The position numbers were made by a program, and so were the translations under genes. A DNA stretch of 64,000 bases from Capitulum mitella. Lineage: Eukaryota > Arthropoda > Thecostraca > Pollicipedomorpha > Pollicipedidae. This document shows, piece by piece, positions 43,201 through 52,679 of this stretch (position 1 is the first letter of the stretch; every line of letters starts with the position of its first letter). Below the pieces are notes generated by a model. It was not told the DNA's origin and ran no database searches. It saw nothing but the letters and a program-made list of their open reading frames with translations. The DNA lies in NCBI GenBank assembly GCA_030062745.1, contig CP099844.1:7153551-7217550 (forward strand). The letters run 5' to 3'.

Positions 43201-43867
43201 ACATGAGCCGTAGGAACGCCCTACAACGGCGCCATCAACGTCCCTGTACCCTCTTCAGCGACAAGGGAGCCCAAAGCATCTTATCGAAGACGCCAGAGGC
43301 ACCAGTTCTCGTCGTCCAGAATCATAATATCAGTGACGGGAACCCAGACTACTAGTCCATGCAGTGCCAATGCTATACCGACACTTTACAGAAGGCCGTC
43401 ATTATAGATCGCATCACTGACCGGTTTCGGTGCCGCAGACTCTGGGAATGGCGCGAGGCCCTGCAGGAAACAGCACCCACCGTTCGACGCCAGGAGCTGC
43501 CTTGCCGCGACGCCCACCGCCTGGCTCCAGGGCGCCAGCAGCTGCCTCACCTGCGCCCACCAGCGGCCCGGTACTCACCGTCGGGCACGAGCGCGACCGC
43601 GTCGGCCGCCGAGGCGTTACAGTCGAAGCAGCGCAGCATCGCGGCGGCGGAGGCGGCGGGCGCGGCCGGCGGCGTCACACAAAGGCCCGCGGCGTCAGAG
43701 CGTGCTGACCGGGCGGGCCGCGGCCGCCAGCTGACCACGGCCCCGGGTCGCCGGCGGCGCCGCCCCGCCGCCAGGGGCCGCCCCGCCGGCAATCGACTCC
43801 GGCGCCGCCGCCGCCGCCGCCGCCGCCGCGTGCGAGGTCGGGGTGTCTGCCACTCACCTGGCAGCAT
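37093..43867 (-). CDS. Candidate minus-strand gene, unrecognised, speculative model
   Basis: Three segments fit by splice site and phase. A first exon is either 43858-43867 or 43579-43639; both end in phase 1 before GTGAGT. A middle exon is 40000-40173 (phase 1 in, phase 1 out). A last exon is 37093-37280 (phase 1 in, stop TGA). The product would be about 120-140 residues. I do not recognise it. The middle exon reads as a basic helical segment (SHSYLTRNEIARTMRQLQRG, then LRQKYFSTPHLRGS). Its open frame is too short to stand out by length alone. It lies upstream of the MDM1-like gene on the same strand, so some of these could be that gene's 5' exons, but the phase into exon A (phase 2) does not match directly. 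Confidence 0.25.
37376..37735. repeat. 28-30-bp minisatellite (GACCGAACAGAAACTCAGAC)
   Basis: About a dozen tandem units of GACCGAACAGAAACTCAGAC plus AGACGTCC, alternating variants with GAGCAG and TCGACA. Open on both strands, giving QTDVRPSRNS-type and GRLSEFLFGR-type peptides; neither resembles a known protein. Confidence 0.8.
37795..38165. repeat. Fragments of the CAGTGGCGG dispersed family, with poly-C
   Basis: CCATTTTTTCCAGTCACCGCCGTAGGCCTAATGTTAAAAT (read in two halves at 37815-37855) and GATTTAGCATGGGGCCTATG (38072-38091) echo the AATATTAGTCCTATGGCGG core seen at 9.7 and 21.0 kb. A poly-C run lies at 38046-38059. Confidence 0.4.
38166..38726. other. Unannotated interval, partly GC-rich
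   Basis: GC-rich from about 38370 to 38630 with short overlapping open frames. No exon could be supported. Confidence 0.35.
38727..39153. repeat. 30-bp minisatellite, ~13 copies
   Basis: Unit GGACCTGATCCGAGATACTGG plus AGGCAAGAG, exactly 30 bases, with TACTGG/CACTGG and GGCAAG/GGGAAG variants. One off-register unit lies near 38873-38900. Because 30 is a multiple of three the array is open in several frames on both strands (RDLIRDTGGK on plus, RIRSLLPPVS on minus). Confidence 0.9.
39154..39999. other. Unannotated AT-rich interval
   Basis: A 104-codon plus-strand frame (39617-39931) is present, but its translation has no domain pattern and I cannot support it as a gene. Confidence 0.35.
40000..40173 (-). 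CDS. Candidate internal exon of unrecognised minus-strand gene
   Basis: Acceptor GACGCTCGCAG, donor CCGCGCA|GTAAGC, 57 full codons. The translation, SHSYLTRNEIARTMRQLQRG then LDSAEMVRQRRMVWSLRQKY, is polar, basic and helical and reads more like protein than chance. The in-frame stop just upstream (TAG, near 40182) lies on the intron side of the acceptor. No family recognised. Confidence 0.4.
40174..41254. other. Unannotated interval
   Basis: AT-rich, no exon or repeat supported. A 119-codon plus-strand frame at 40784-41143 looks incidental. Confidence 0.35.
41255..41780. repeat. Degenerate ~32-bp array (GGGGCCTCCTGATCCAGAA)
   Basis: Some 15 loosely conserved units of GGGGCCTCCTGAT plus CCAGAACA or ATACAAAGA, preceded by a poly-G run at about 41255-41264. 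The unit resembles those at 5.4 and 7.9-9.1 kb. Confidence 0.7.
41781..42623. other. Unannotated interval with poly-G and AGTCAGTGAG motifs
   Basis: A poly-G run at 41855-41868 and repeated TCAGTCAGTGAG/GTTTTGAGTCAAG motifs at 42200-42380. No exon supported. Confidence 0.35.
42624..42855 (+). CDS. Candidate coding exon, unrecognised
   Basis: Acceptor CACTGCTCACCAG and donor CATCGGCAG|GTGAGG bound 77 open codons (one leading base). They read LARKRDATAPDHYPRATPSQ ... WQGRPLGNLSMSHRQ. The splice sites are good, but the text is low-complexity and no partner exon was found. Confidence 0.2.
42957..43190. repeat. Degenerate ~48-bp repeat (CACCATCCAGAGCCACAGGC)
   Basis: Several loose units of CACTCACCATCC, GAGTCACGGGCACCAGCAG and GCAGCA. 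Confidence 0.45.
43579..43639 (-). CDS. Candidate alternative first coding exon (MLRCFDCNAS...)
   Basis: ATG at 43639 and donor CCCGACG|GTGAGT give MLRCFDCNASAADAVALVPD plus one base. The CxxC pair (RCFDC) suggests half of a zinc knuckle, but 20 residues are too few to call. It ends in the same phase as the other first exon. Confidence 0.3.
43858..43867 (-). CDS. Candidate first coding exon (Met-Leu-Pro)
   Basis: GCCACCATGCTGCCAG|GTGAGT: three codons plus one base, optimal start context and consensus donor within a CpG island. Confidence 0.3.
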
Positions 43868-44137
43868 GGTGGCGGCTCAGCGAGCGGCGGCCAGCGACAT
43901 GCAGGCCGGTCGGGCCGGGGCGGCTGTCGGCGGCGGTTTCGGTCGGCTCGGCGCTCAATAGCGCCGGTCGATGGCGTCTCGGCGTCCGGGAGCGCGCAGC
44001 GGCCGCGTCGGCTCCGGCGGCCGACTGGCGGCGGCCGCTCCGGAGGCGATCGATAGTGGCGGCCCGCTGGAGGCGGCCGCCGGCCGGCCCGAGCGGCGGC
44101 CGCCGGGGGGCGCTGGCCGGAGGTCACCGTCTGGAGC

Positions 44138-44640
44138 GGGTTTTGCAGGGTCAGAGGCCGTCCCTCTGTCGGCGAGGCTATCCTGCAGAGTCCGGGGCCG
44201 TTTTGCAGGGTCATGGGCCGTCCTACAGGGTCAAGGGCCGATGATGGAGAGACATCCAGCAGGCCTATCATGGGCTGTCCTCCGTGGCCAGGGGCAGTGC
44301 TGCAGGGGCAGGAGCCATCCGACTGGAGGGGCTTCCTGTAAGTCCATGGGCCAGCGGCCGCTGCATGTCAGGGGTCATCCTACTGATGGAGGAGCATCCA
44401 GCAGGGTCATGGGCTATCCTGCAGGGCCAGGGGCCGTTCTGCAGGGTCAGGTCAGGAGTTGATCTACAGGGTAAGAAGTTGTTCTGTAACTGTCGGAGCC
44501 ACCCTGCAGATCGGGAGTCACTTGACAACTGCCGGGATTGTCTCGCAATGTTAAGGGGTCCTCCTTCAGTACCCGGATCGCCCATACAGCTGGCGGCGCC
44601 GTCATTCCGGGTCAGAGGTAGCCCAGCAGCCGGTCATGTC
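44138..44640. repeat. Degenerate ~30-bp array (CTGCAGGGTCAGGGGCCGTC)
   Basis: About 15 loose units of CAGGGTCATGGGCCGTCCTA type. It begins inside the CpG island and extends into normal DNA. Confidence 0.65.
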
Positions 44641-44820
44641 GCCGGTCACCGAGGTGATGCTTCTCAGGACTGTGGGCTGAGCACATTTGGAAGTCGTTTC
44701 CTTTGATGCTGCCCCATATGGCTGAGCCAAAGCTACGTGGTAATTGCACCGCCATCTGTGTCCTCTGGTAGCGTCTCCATTATGTCCGGGGCGATAGCCT
44801 GTTCCGATGTTTTTTTGCCA

Positions 44821-44859
44821 TTTGTTTGTTTGTTTGTTTGTTTCTTTCTTTCTTTCTTT
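44821..44859. repeat. (TTTG)n(TTTC)n microsatellite
   Basis: Six TTTG units followed by four TTTC units. Confidence 0.9.
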
Positions 44860-47800
44860 ACCATGAAACAGATACAGAGACCATGATAGTGGTCAAGTCA
44901 CCGTGGGGTCCTTGCAAATTTTTTGCCCAGGTTTTTTGTCATTTTTTTGCCCATCATTGCTCTTGCAATTCTATTGGTTCAATATCACAATTGTACATCT
45001 TATACGGTATGATGAAGGTTTCATACCGCAGCTGCATACCGCATATTGCACGGCAGTTTCATATCACAACTTTTACTCATAGTAAGCACAACTATGTCAA
45101 AAAGACGTTCCTTGAATTAAATGTACCCATCAAGTGTGTGCTGTGTAAAACGTGTGCCAAGGATCCTTCCATGAAATATGGTCATTTGTGTAATATCTGA
45201 ACTTATGGAGAAGAATGCACTTCAAATCAAACGATCATTTCGGCTTTCAGCAATACACAATGAGAACAAAATCTTAGGGTAAGGGCAATGTCTAACAGTC
45301 ACCCGTCATGACTCATTTGTGGTCGCACTGAGCGTGTCAGAGGGTTTATACGCTGTTAAAATTAAAGTGTTTGGGCGAACAAACGCGCTAAATTCCAGCT
45401 GCTAGAACCGTGTCGCAGCAAAAAGAAGAGGGCAGCTCGTCTCTGTCGAGTTTCTGAAGCCAAATGACCCCATCACATTGTTAGCTGAGGACTTCGTGGC
45501 CAATTAAAGTCACGAAGCGCTTAATGGATTGCTAGTTCTAATTCTGATTTACCAAGTAAACTTTGGCAGCCGGCCCGCCGAACTGACACGGCAATGGGTC
45601 ACCTCCGAGTATGGTTCTGGCATAATCAGCGTTTCGATAGCGTGCCGTACAGCTCTTGCGTGAGTGCTCGTCATGCTCATCGTGGCACTATAGGCGCAAT
45701 GTCGAACTGGCCCCGTTCAGAGAGATAGTCCGTCGTTCGACTGCCGTTCACGCAAACCACATCCAAAGTTGCTGTTACCGCCAGCCTTGGCTGGCCAAGG
45801 GGCTCAAACGGACGACAGGTTCTCACATCCTTTGCACACTCTTGCCCAGCTGGCCCATCTGCCGGTTCAAGCTGATAGGAACATGTCGGATTTTTTTTAA
45901 GTCTGATATGCATATCCGGCTTACTCTATTGTGCTCATGTAGCACTGTCGCTAGGGTTTTCCTAAAGGGTCGACTGGGTGAGGTATATATTCAAAAGCAC
46001 ACGAACATGGGCCGCCGAACGCAAGTAATGGTAATGTAATAAAAAGTCAGCACTAAGGTTGGGTATTGCTACCTACGGCATTACCCCGGCTTATATTGCT
46101 ATATTGTTTCACATTGCATTACAATATGTTACATTGCATTGTTACACTGCAGTTGCGTGAATAACGTCATAGCTTTATTGAATAACTAGAGGGAACCTCA
46201 TTGAAGCTTTCATACAGTTCTGAAATAGTTGGCACTATGTTTATGCGCCGTGAACCCTGTCACTACCACAAAAACGTTATGGATAGGTGCATAATGTCAG
46301 CAGCGCAACCGGATGGATGAATATCCCTGGAACACCAGAATTTGAACTCAAATAATAAATATCTCAAATATCAACAGATCCGTTGGCGCACATTTGCCTT
46401 AGACCAGTACCGAGCACGACTGGCCGTGACGGGAACGCCTGGCTGCCGCAAAATGGGACCCAAGGTGGTGCAATTTTCACCGTAAGGATCGTTGTCCGGA
46501 TTTAGCCCGAAATCTTTTGATTTTCGGACGGACATTCATCTCTGGTACTCCGTGTAGTTACACCACATCATTCTCTTTTGCTTTATGATATTATTTTGAA
46601 CTCGGCCCATGGGGTGTTATTTTTTGCGCGCAGTTTCAACATTATGCAGAAGCCTCTCCTCAGTCACATCAGAAAGAAGGGACACTGGCCAGTTAGATAG
46701 TTTTGGTATTCTGCACACCTTCAAAGATTTTCAGATTTAAACACATATTTCTAGCAAAATAAGCATTCAGTCGATTTGATTTTATATTGGATACATATTT
46801 ATTCGATTACGTGGAACTTATTCTGTTCTGAAAAATCTAAAAGAACGAACACTTTGAATTACTGGACGCAGGAACTGCGGAAGCTGGAGATGAATGAAAA
46901 AAGCAATTTTAACCACATGACTCTCCGCAGAAAGAAGCCATTCACAATCGTTTTTTCTGTCCTGGGCTTTAGAAATGTTGAGCCATGAATCGTCGTAGTT
47001 AGGCTGCTGCAGATATTCATAAATTACCAATGCTCAAAAATAATCACTTCCAGGGTCTGCACTGTTCCTGTTGTTGATGCATTGCTTCCGTGACATGGCG
47101 TTGGTTCCTGCACTAAAATCAATACTTTCTACGACCTCGACCAGCTACTCGTGTCAAAGTTGCCCCACATTCTTGCCCGAATGAGGCAGAGTGTCCCGAC
47201 AGTAGCTGCAATACTGACTAAGTCATTGAAACCAACGCCGTGACGTTTCACGGAAACAGTCCAACTACTCGGTCATGTCTTACTCCCTCGGCACACAATG
47301 GGTATTGGCAGGTCGCCTGCACCGCCCTGTCAACGACGGGGTGGGGTGAAGAAGGGGGGGGGCGCAACCGCGATTCACGGCAGTCGTAGTCTTTTCTCCC
47401 TGATTTACGGTCATACCAGCTCGGGGCCAGGCGCAGACGTGGCACGCGAGGCGGGCCAGCCGACGGTCGATGGGAGTCATGGCAGGCCGGACGGGCCGGC
47501 TCACTGGTCCGCTGAGCCCAATGCACGCGCGGCGGACCCTGGCGGTAAACGGGAACGGGATTGACCGCAAATGCTGCGATGTGAATCTTTTAGAGAGGCT
47601 CAACTACAGGACGGGGAATGTGCTCGGAAAATGCTCTCAAAAAAACGTCAAAGGAGTATAGAAATGATAAGAAATCGTAATACGGAAGCGACGCAGATTT
47701 CTGGCTAAAATCAGCGCTTTACCGTAACAGGAATGTGTTATCTATAAGCAGATAAATAACGCATGTGAATTCCATCTGTCTACCCTCCATGTCTGGAAAC

Positions 47801-47871
47801 CACAATTCTGGAGCTGCGACACCACTCTGAGGGTTAACTTCCCCGTGACTTTCGGCGTTTTCTCTCCCCAG
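44860..47871. other. Unannotated interval
   Basis: Three kilobases without a supported gene. Mostly AT-rich, with a GC-rich patch at about 47290-47560 that gives overlapping open frames on both strands. Several plus-strand frames (44826-45200, 45656-46039) have no domain signature. Confidence 0.35.
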
Positions 47872-48390
47872 CCTGGGCGCACGTGCACCCGCCTCGTCTG
47901 CCCGAGTCCGGCGCCGACCCCTGCCCGTCGGACCCCGTCCGCGGCCGGACCCGGCCGGACCCCGCGGACCCGACGGGGGCGGCGCGACGGCAGCGCCATC
48001 TGCGTCCCGCCGCGCCCCGGCATCGATCGAGCCAACTGCGCGACGACGACTGCATGGCGGCGGCCATCGCTGGCATGTCTGGGCCGGACGGCGGCGCCCC
48101 ACGACCCGACCTGCTGCCGTAGCCGCGCTCAGCCGGCCGGCCCTCAGCCGGGGCCCGCACCGCGAGCGGTGAGTAGCGGGACGCCTCCCGCGGCCTCCCG
48201 GCCCCCGCCTCCCGGCCTCCCCGGCGGCCGCCGCTCGGCGTGACGGCCGCGGCTGTTGTTATCGCCCAGCCCGGGGCGGCCGCGGCTCGACGCCGCCTAG
48301 CGCGGCCATCTCGCGCGAGCGTGTGGCTGCTGTGTTGGGGAGCGGCGGCCGGGAGGCGCTGTGCCTCGCCCCTGGTGTCTGTCACTGCGC
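47860..48390. other. CpG-rich island
   Basis: Sharp rise in GC and CpG between AT-rich flanks. It contains a donor-like CGCGAGCG|GTGAGT near 48168. It could be a promoter with a first exon on either strand, or a terminal exon on plus. Confidence 0.45.
47872..48122 (+). CDS. Candidate terminal coding exon, unrecognised
   Basis: The strong acceptor TTTTCTCTCCCCAG opens a phase-1 frame of 82 codons to TAG at 48120-48122. It ends RHRSSQLRDDDCMAAAIAGM, then SGPDGGAPRPDLLP. The acceptor is one of the best in the window. The composition is extreme, and no upstream exon ending in phase 1 was found, so support is limited. Confidence 0.3.
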
Positions 48391-48887
48391 CAGGCGTGAT
48401 GCCGTCTTTGTCATCGTGATGCCCTGTGATGACGCCTGAATGCGGGCCGGCCCGGTTGCTTGTGGTGGGTGACCTTTGCGTGGACCGGGCAACTCATGCT
48501 GCGCGCCGCCTGTATCGCACAAACACCGTCCATTGCTGCGTTGTTTTGTGCTGATCCAGAGCAGGGCGACAAGCCTAATCGGCAGACTCTCGCCTGGCCA
48601 TTGTGCGTATGTGGTTTATGCTCATGTGGTGGCGTTATTGATGACTCGTAGATAAGCATCTGTTAGGAAAGCTCACATCTCCACGCATTTTTCAATACAA
48701 AACAGATACGTCGTGAACAACCAGCAATGGTAATTGAGAAAAATGCGTTTATGTTGTTGTTGGTCACTGTTCCACGGTTTTCGCCAGAGCTTTAAACCAG
48801 TCTCGTGCCACATAAAACCCCTGCAAAACTAGCATCACAACGCGAGTGATCCGGGCGCAGCTGACGAAGCACACATGCCTGCGCACC
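48391..48887. other. Unannotated interval
   Basis: No gene or clear repeat. Short open frames only. Confidence 0.35.
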
Positions 48888-49204
48888 GCGACAGCTGACG
48901 AAACCTCATCCCGCCGGAGGCACTGGGACAGCTGGCTGAAACCCTATCCCGTCAGTGGTACAGGGACAACTGACTGAAACCCCTCGGTGGCACTGGGACA
49001 GCTGGCTGAAACCCTACCCCGTCAATGGTACAGGGACGACTGACTGAAACCCCTCGGTGGCACTGGGACAGTTGACTGACACCCCATCTCGTCAGTGGCA
49101 CTGGGACAGCTGGCTGAAACCCTATCCCGTCAATGGTACAGGGACGACTGACTGAAACCCCTCGGTGGCACTGGGACAGTTGACTGACACCCCATCTCGT
49201 CAGT
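48888..49204. repeat. Minisatellite with 38+32-bp higher-order structure
   Basis: Unit a (38 bp) GGCACTGGGACAGCTGGCTG... and unit b (32 bp) GGTACAGGGACGACTGACTG... alternate. The order from 48919 is a-b, a-b, a', a-b, a', where a' has AGTTGACTGACACC. The period is therefore 70-70-38-70-38, showing duplication of a composite block. Confidence 0.85.
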
Positions 49205-50934
49205 GCAGCTGGGCCGACTAAGGCTGCCGCGATCAGCCTGCGTTTGGTTTTAAACCTCGGGAAAGACGAGTCGGTAGCAAGACCAGGGTTTGCGCTTTTG
49301 AACAGCTTTGCTCTAGCTTCGAAATGCCCTTATTCTATGACATTCTTATTCTTGGCAGTTTTGCACCATGAAAATGAAACCGAGCGATTGTGCAGGTAGC
49401 AAGCTACGCTAAATCAGGTTGCCGTGGAAGTTGGGTTATTGTTTCCAGATATCCCGGTTGGCCTGTTTATATTTCTGACTTTCTGATGTCGTTTGAAGTG
49501 TGTGGATCGTCAGGGGCGTCGATTTGTGTAAATAATTTGAGGGCCGAGCTGAGGGCTTGACAACCTAAACTCCCCCAAATTTGGGTTTCTCAACGGATTT
49601 GGCCCACTTTATTTTGATTAGCGGGATTTTTTGTTAATATTTATCAAATAAAAACTTGCATATATCGTCATGTATTTACGTATATATCCATAAATATATA
49701 TCGATAGAAGAGGAAGGTAGATAGATACATCACTTTATGCTTTATTCTATACCTTCTGCCTATGTCGTATCTATTGCGGTCGTTCTTTTCGTTATCATTG
49801 CACATTTCCCTTTTAAAACAGACAGAAAATACTGAGGACCCAACTCAACATTGGATGGGCCAGAATCAACATTGGGGGCCAATGCCCTCCCAAAAGAATA
49901 CAAATCGACACCCCTGTGGCTCGTCCTCCCTAAATTACTGCTATTTCCAGAAAAAACACATTTCATGAATGCAGTGCCAAATTAGCAGAACAACTGGCGT
50001 CTCACCCACAGCACCAACGGCATAAAAACTTCCAGAAATGTTTCTGGCCCTCCTTATTGTAAAGGAACCGGACAGACAGCTGATTCATGTCCCGGAGAAA
50101 CTGGGCAGCTTACTAAGAAACCAGCTGATACAATTCACGGTAGCGTGCAAATACATTATAAGAGCAATGTTAAACATGTCCTATTGCAGTTATTAGAACG
50201 CATGGCGTGCTGAAATCGGGCAATTTCTTACTGCGGTCAAATCTTCGTAGTATGGCCCTTGATATGGACAAGCAGAAACCAAAACCTCTGAAGTGGTGGT
50301 TTGATGCCAGATTTAACGTGTTTTGCGGACTGAGCAGATAAAATCTGACGGATGGCTACAGTTATGACGTAGTTCCGTTATTGAGTATCCCAGAAAAAAG
50401 AATCGGCAGTGATAAATATGGCACAATTATGGAATGGATACACTATGAAGTATCATAAAACAGATAAACGATCAGATAAGAAGCAGATTCTGTCTGCTGG
50501 CCCCGACGTTCAGTGAACGGTTTAACACAAGCAAGATAAATATGAGGAATATAAGACTTCTAATTGTTTCACGCCCTTGGTGAAATCTTCCATCTTCGCT
50601 CAGTAACAAATTGGCTTTCGCAGAAGTGGAATGCTGCTGTTGTGTACAGCGTAATCAAACTAAAATCACCTTCCTGGCATGCCTTTTTGGAGTGATTAGA
50701 ATGCTGCACTTCGACTCCACATAACTACCGTCGTTGACGATGGGACGCTTCCCTCTTCACACGGAGGTTGAACCCACCAGCCGTTTAGTTGTAGTGACCG
50801 TATGGGAAGACGGCTGCCAGCCGCAAAATAACGCCCATATTTCGTTGTCAATCCTTTGCTGTAGCATCACGGTAACACTTCGAAAGCACAGGTGCCTGAC
50901 ATAAGGCCACAGCAACCATTTGATGGCATAACCT
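49205..50934. other. Unannotated AT-rich interval
   Basis: No exon supported. A block around 49535-49610 (GAGGGCTTGACAACCTAAAC) resembles one near 13135-13165, suggesting another low-copy dispersed repeat. Short TATATA runs occur near 49680-49700. Confidence 0.35.
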
Positions 50935-51202
50935 CAGTTGCGTAGCCAGGATTTTCGTAATCGTAAAAGTGGGGGGAGGCAATGCTAAAATCTAAATGTT
51001 TCTTTTAACAGTTCTGCAATCATGGGGAAATTGGCTCCACCAAATAGCACACCTGGAGATTTCCAAAATAAAATGTAAATTACTTCCTGTGTTCAGTGTT
51101 TTCCTTTTATAGAAGCCATTTGTGATAAGACAGTTTTTGGAGAGCTCTGAATTTAAGAAAGGGTCTCTTGACCTCTCTAAACCCCGTTTGGCTACGCTAC
51201 TG
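50935..51202. mobile_element. hAT-type MITE, 268 bp, with 8-bp target duplication
   Basis: The left terminus is CAGTTGCGTAGCCAGGATTT and the right terminus in reverse complement CAGTAGCGTAGCCAAACGGG. It is immediately flanked by CATAACCT and CATAACTT, an 8-bp direct duplication with one mismatch. Termini beginning CAG and 8-bp duplications identify a hAT-derived element. No coding capacity. Confidence 0.75.
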
Positions 51203-51479
51203 CATAACTTCCCGCAATAACATCACGGTTACCATCTGATGGCTCAGCCCCGTGCCACAAAGTTACAGTGGCCGTTTGATGTCGTGACTTCTTGTTGTCA
51301 AGTCCTGAGCCGCGTTTAGAAACTAACTTGGTCATTTACCAAGTTACCTTATTGCTTCAACACATCATCAGGGAGTAAGGTTGGTTTTTAGAGAGAAGTA
51401 AACGGAAATACGACCTTGCTGCAAAGACAGTTGAGAAACACGCGATAGCCTTGTAAGAGATGTTCGTCAGTTTAAGAAC

Positions 51480-51775
51480 GTGGCCCAGGTTGAGGGCGCA
51501 CTCACCTGTTCTGTCGGTTGGCGCGCCTGCGCCACCTGTCCTATCCAATTACCGCCGACCGATGGCTGACGCGCTTCTCTCTGATTGGCTCCCGCCACCA
51601 CGAACCAGTGAACCAGCTCAGGTCAGAAGGTCCGATGTTCGTCCGCCTGATCTGATGAAAAGTGCGGGCCGCGCCTGCCCCGCGGTCCCCGTGTCGCCCT
51701 GCGTCCGGCGGAGGTGCCTGACTGGCTCCGGCCGATCTCAAGCAACCACGTCGGGTGTCATCGTCGCCCTGTGAT
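51480..51775. promoter_or_regulatory. GC-rich segment with paired CCAAT boxes
   Basis: TATCCAATTACC at about 51542 and its inverse CTGATTGGCTCC at about 51581 lie in a short CpG-enriched stretch. This resembles a housekeeping promoter, but no exon or start codon was identified on either side. Confidence 0.25.
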
Positions 51776-52586
51776 CCCAGCAAATGTAGCCAAGGAAAAC
51801 CAACATGGTCATGGTACGGCCTGGGCCTGAGGAAAGCAGCCGAATCTCCAACAGCCATTTAACAAATCGATGCGCTTCAACGAACATATATCGGGTACTG
51901 GAAGTCCTGCTGCAGTACTTAAGTTATCGCTCAGAGGCAGAACGCGGTCCAAAACCAAAAAGCCGGAATATTCTTAGGAAGGAAATATAAGCCTCTTCGT
52001 CACATTCATTTACGCAGTACTTAAAGGAAGAGCACGTAGAGCTTATTTCGTTTTCGCTCGCGATGCTCTCGGTCCTGAAACCATTACGACTAAATTAACG
52101 CGACGATTCAAACGACTTTATACCGGCAACAGCTCTACAACTTTACAAAGCTGATGTTGCATGTCAATCACCGATAAACAGCTTTGTCTGGTTTGAGCAG
52201 CTTTGTCTGGTTTTGTGACCCAAAGGCGTTAAGCTTCCTGTTTTGGTCCAGACAAAACTGAGGATCGTAATGTTTCCAGAGGCTGACTGGAAAGAATGGA
52301 AACGGTTAAAATTATGCAGGTTCGGACGGAGGCGGAGAGTTCGGGAGGAGGAATGGATTCCCAATGTCCCTTTTGCCACTACCAACGACCTATGACATCT
52401 AATCTCTACATCGGTTGTATATAAAGCTTGAGTTGGTGAAATACCGTCAGCGTCGAGCCGAACGATACCTAATGTTTTGGGGTAATTTGAACAGTTATGG
52501 TTTCGCGTCGGTTAACTCTGCATATGGCCATTTCAGCTCATGCGCGATTTCTGGGATGGCTTGGTCGAAATTCTTCCATCAGGTAG
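51776..52586. other. Unannotated interval
   Basis: Nothing supported. A short duplication, CAGCTTTGTCTGGTTT, occurs twice at 52180-52215. Confidence 0.3.
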
Positions 52587-52679
52587 CCCCTGTGGCCTGA
52601 TGGACAAGGAGCAGTCAATGGACAAGGAGCAGAGTTCGATGCGTGGGGGACACTGAGTTCGAGTCCCAGAACGGGCAGC
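52587..52679 (+). repeat. tRNA-derived sequence (SINE head or tRNA pseudogene)
   Basis: CTGTGGCCTGATGGACAAGG matches a Pol III A box, as in tRNA-Arg-type genes, and GAGTTCGAGTCCC matches a B box. Between them ATGGACAAGGAGCAG occurs twice, 18 bp apart, so the D arm is duplicated and the cloverleaf is broken. It cannot be a functional tRNA. Confidence 0.5.

Larger units (their letters stand above)
43400..44137. other. CpG island, probable promoter region of a minus-strand gene
   Basis: Strong CpG density with GCC/GGC triplet runs (43795-43830). On the minus strand it contains GCCACCATGCTGCCAG|GTGAGT, an ideal Kozak start followed at once by a splice donor. The second ATG-to-donor segment lies 220 bp further on. 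Long arginine-rich frames on both strands are compositional. Confidence 0.5.

Noticed and set aside
43359-43961. 200-codon plus-strand arginine-rich frame
   Set aside because: Produced by GCC/CGC triplet runs in a CpG island; the opposite strand is equally open and has better start and splice signals.
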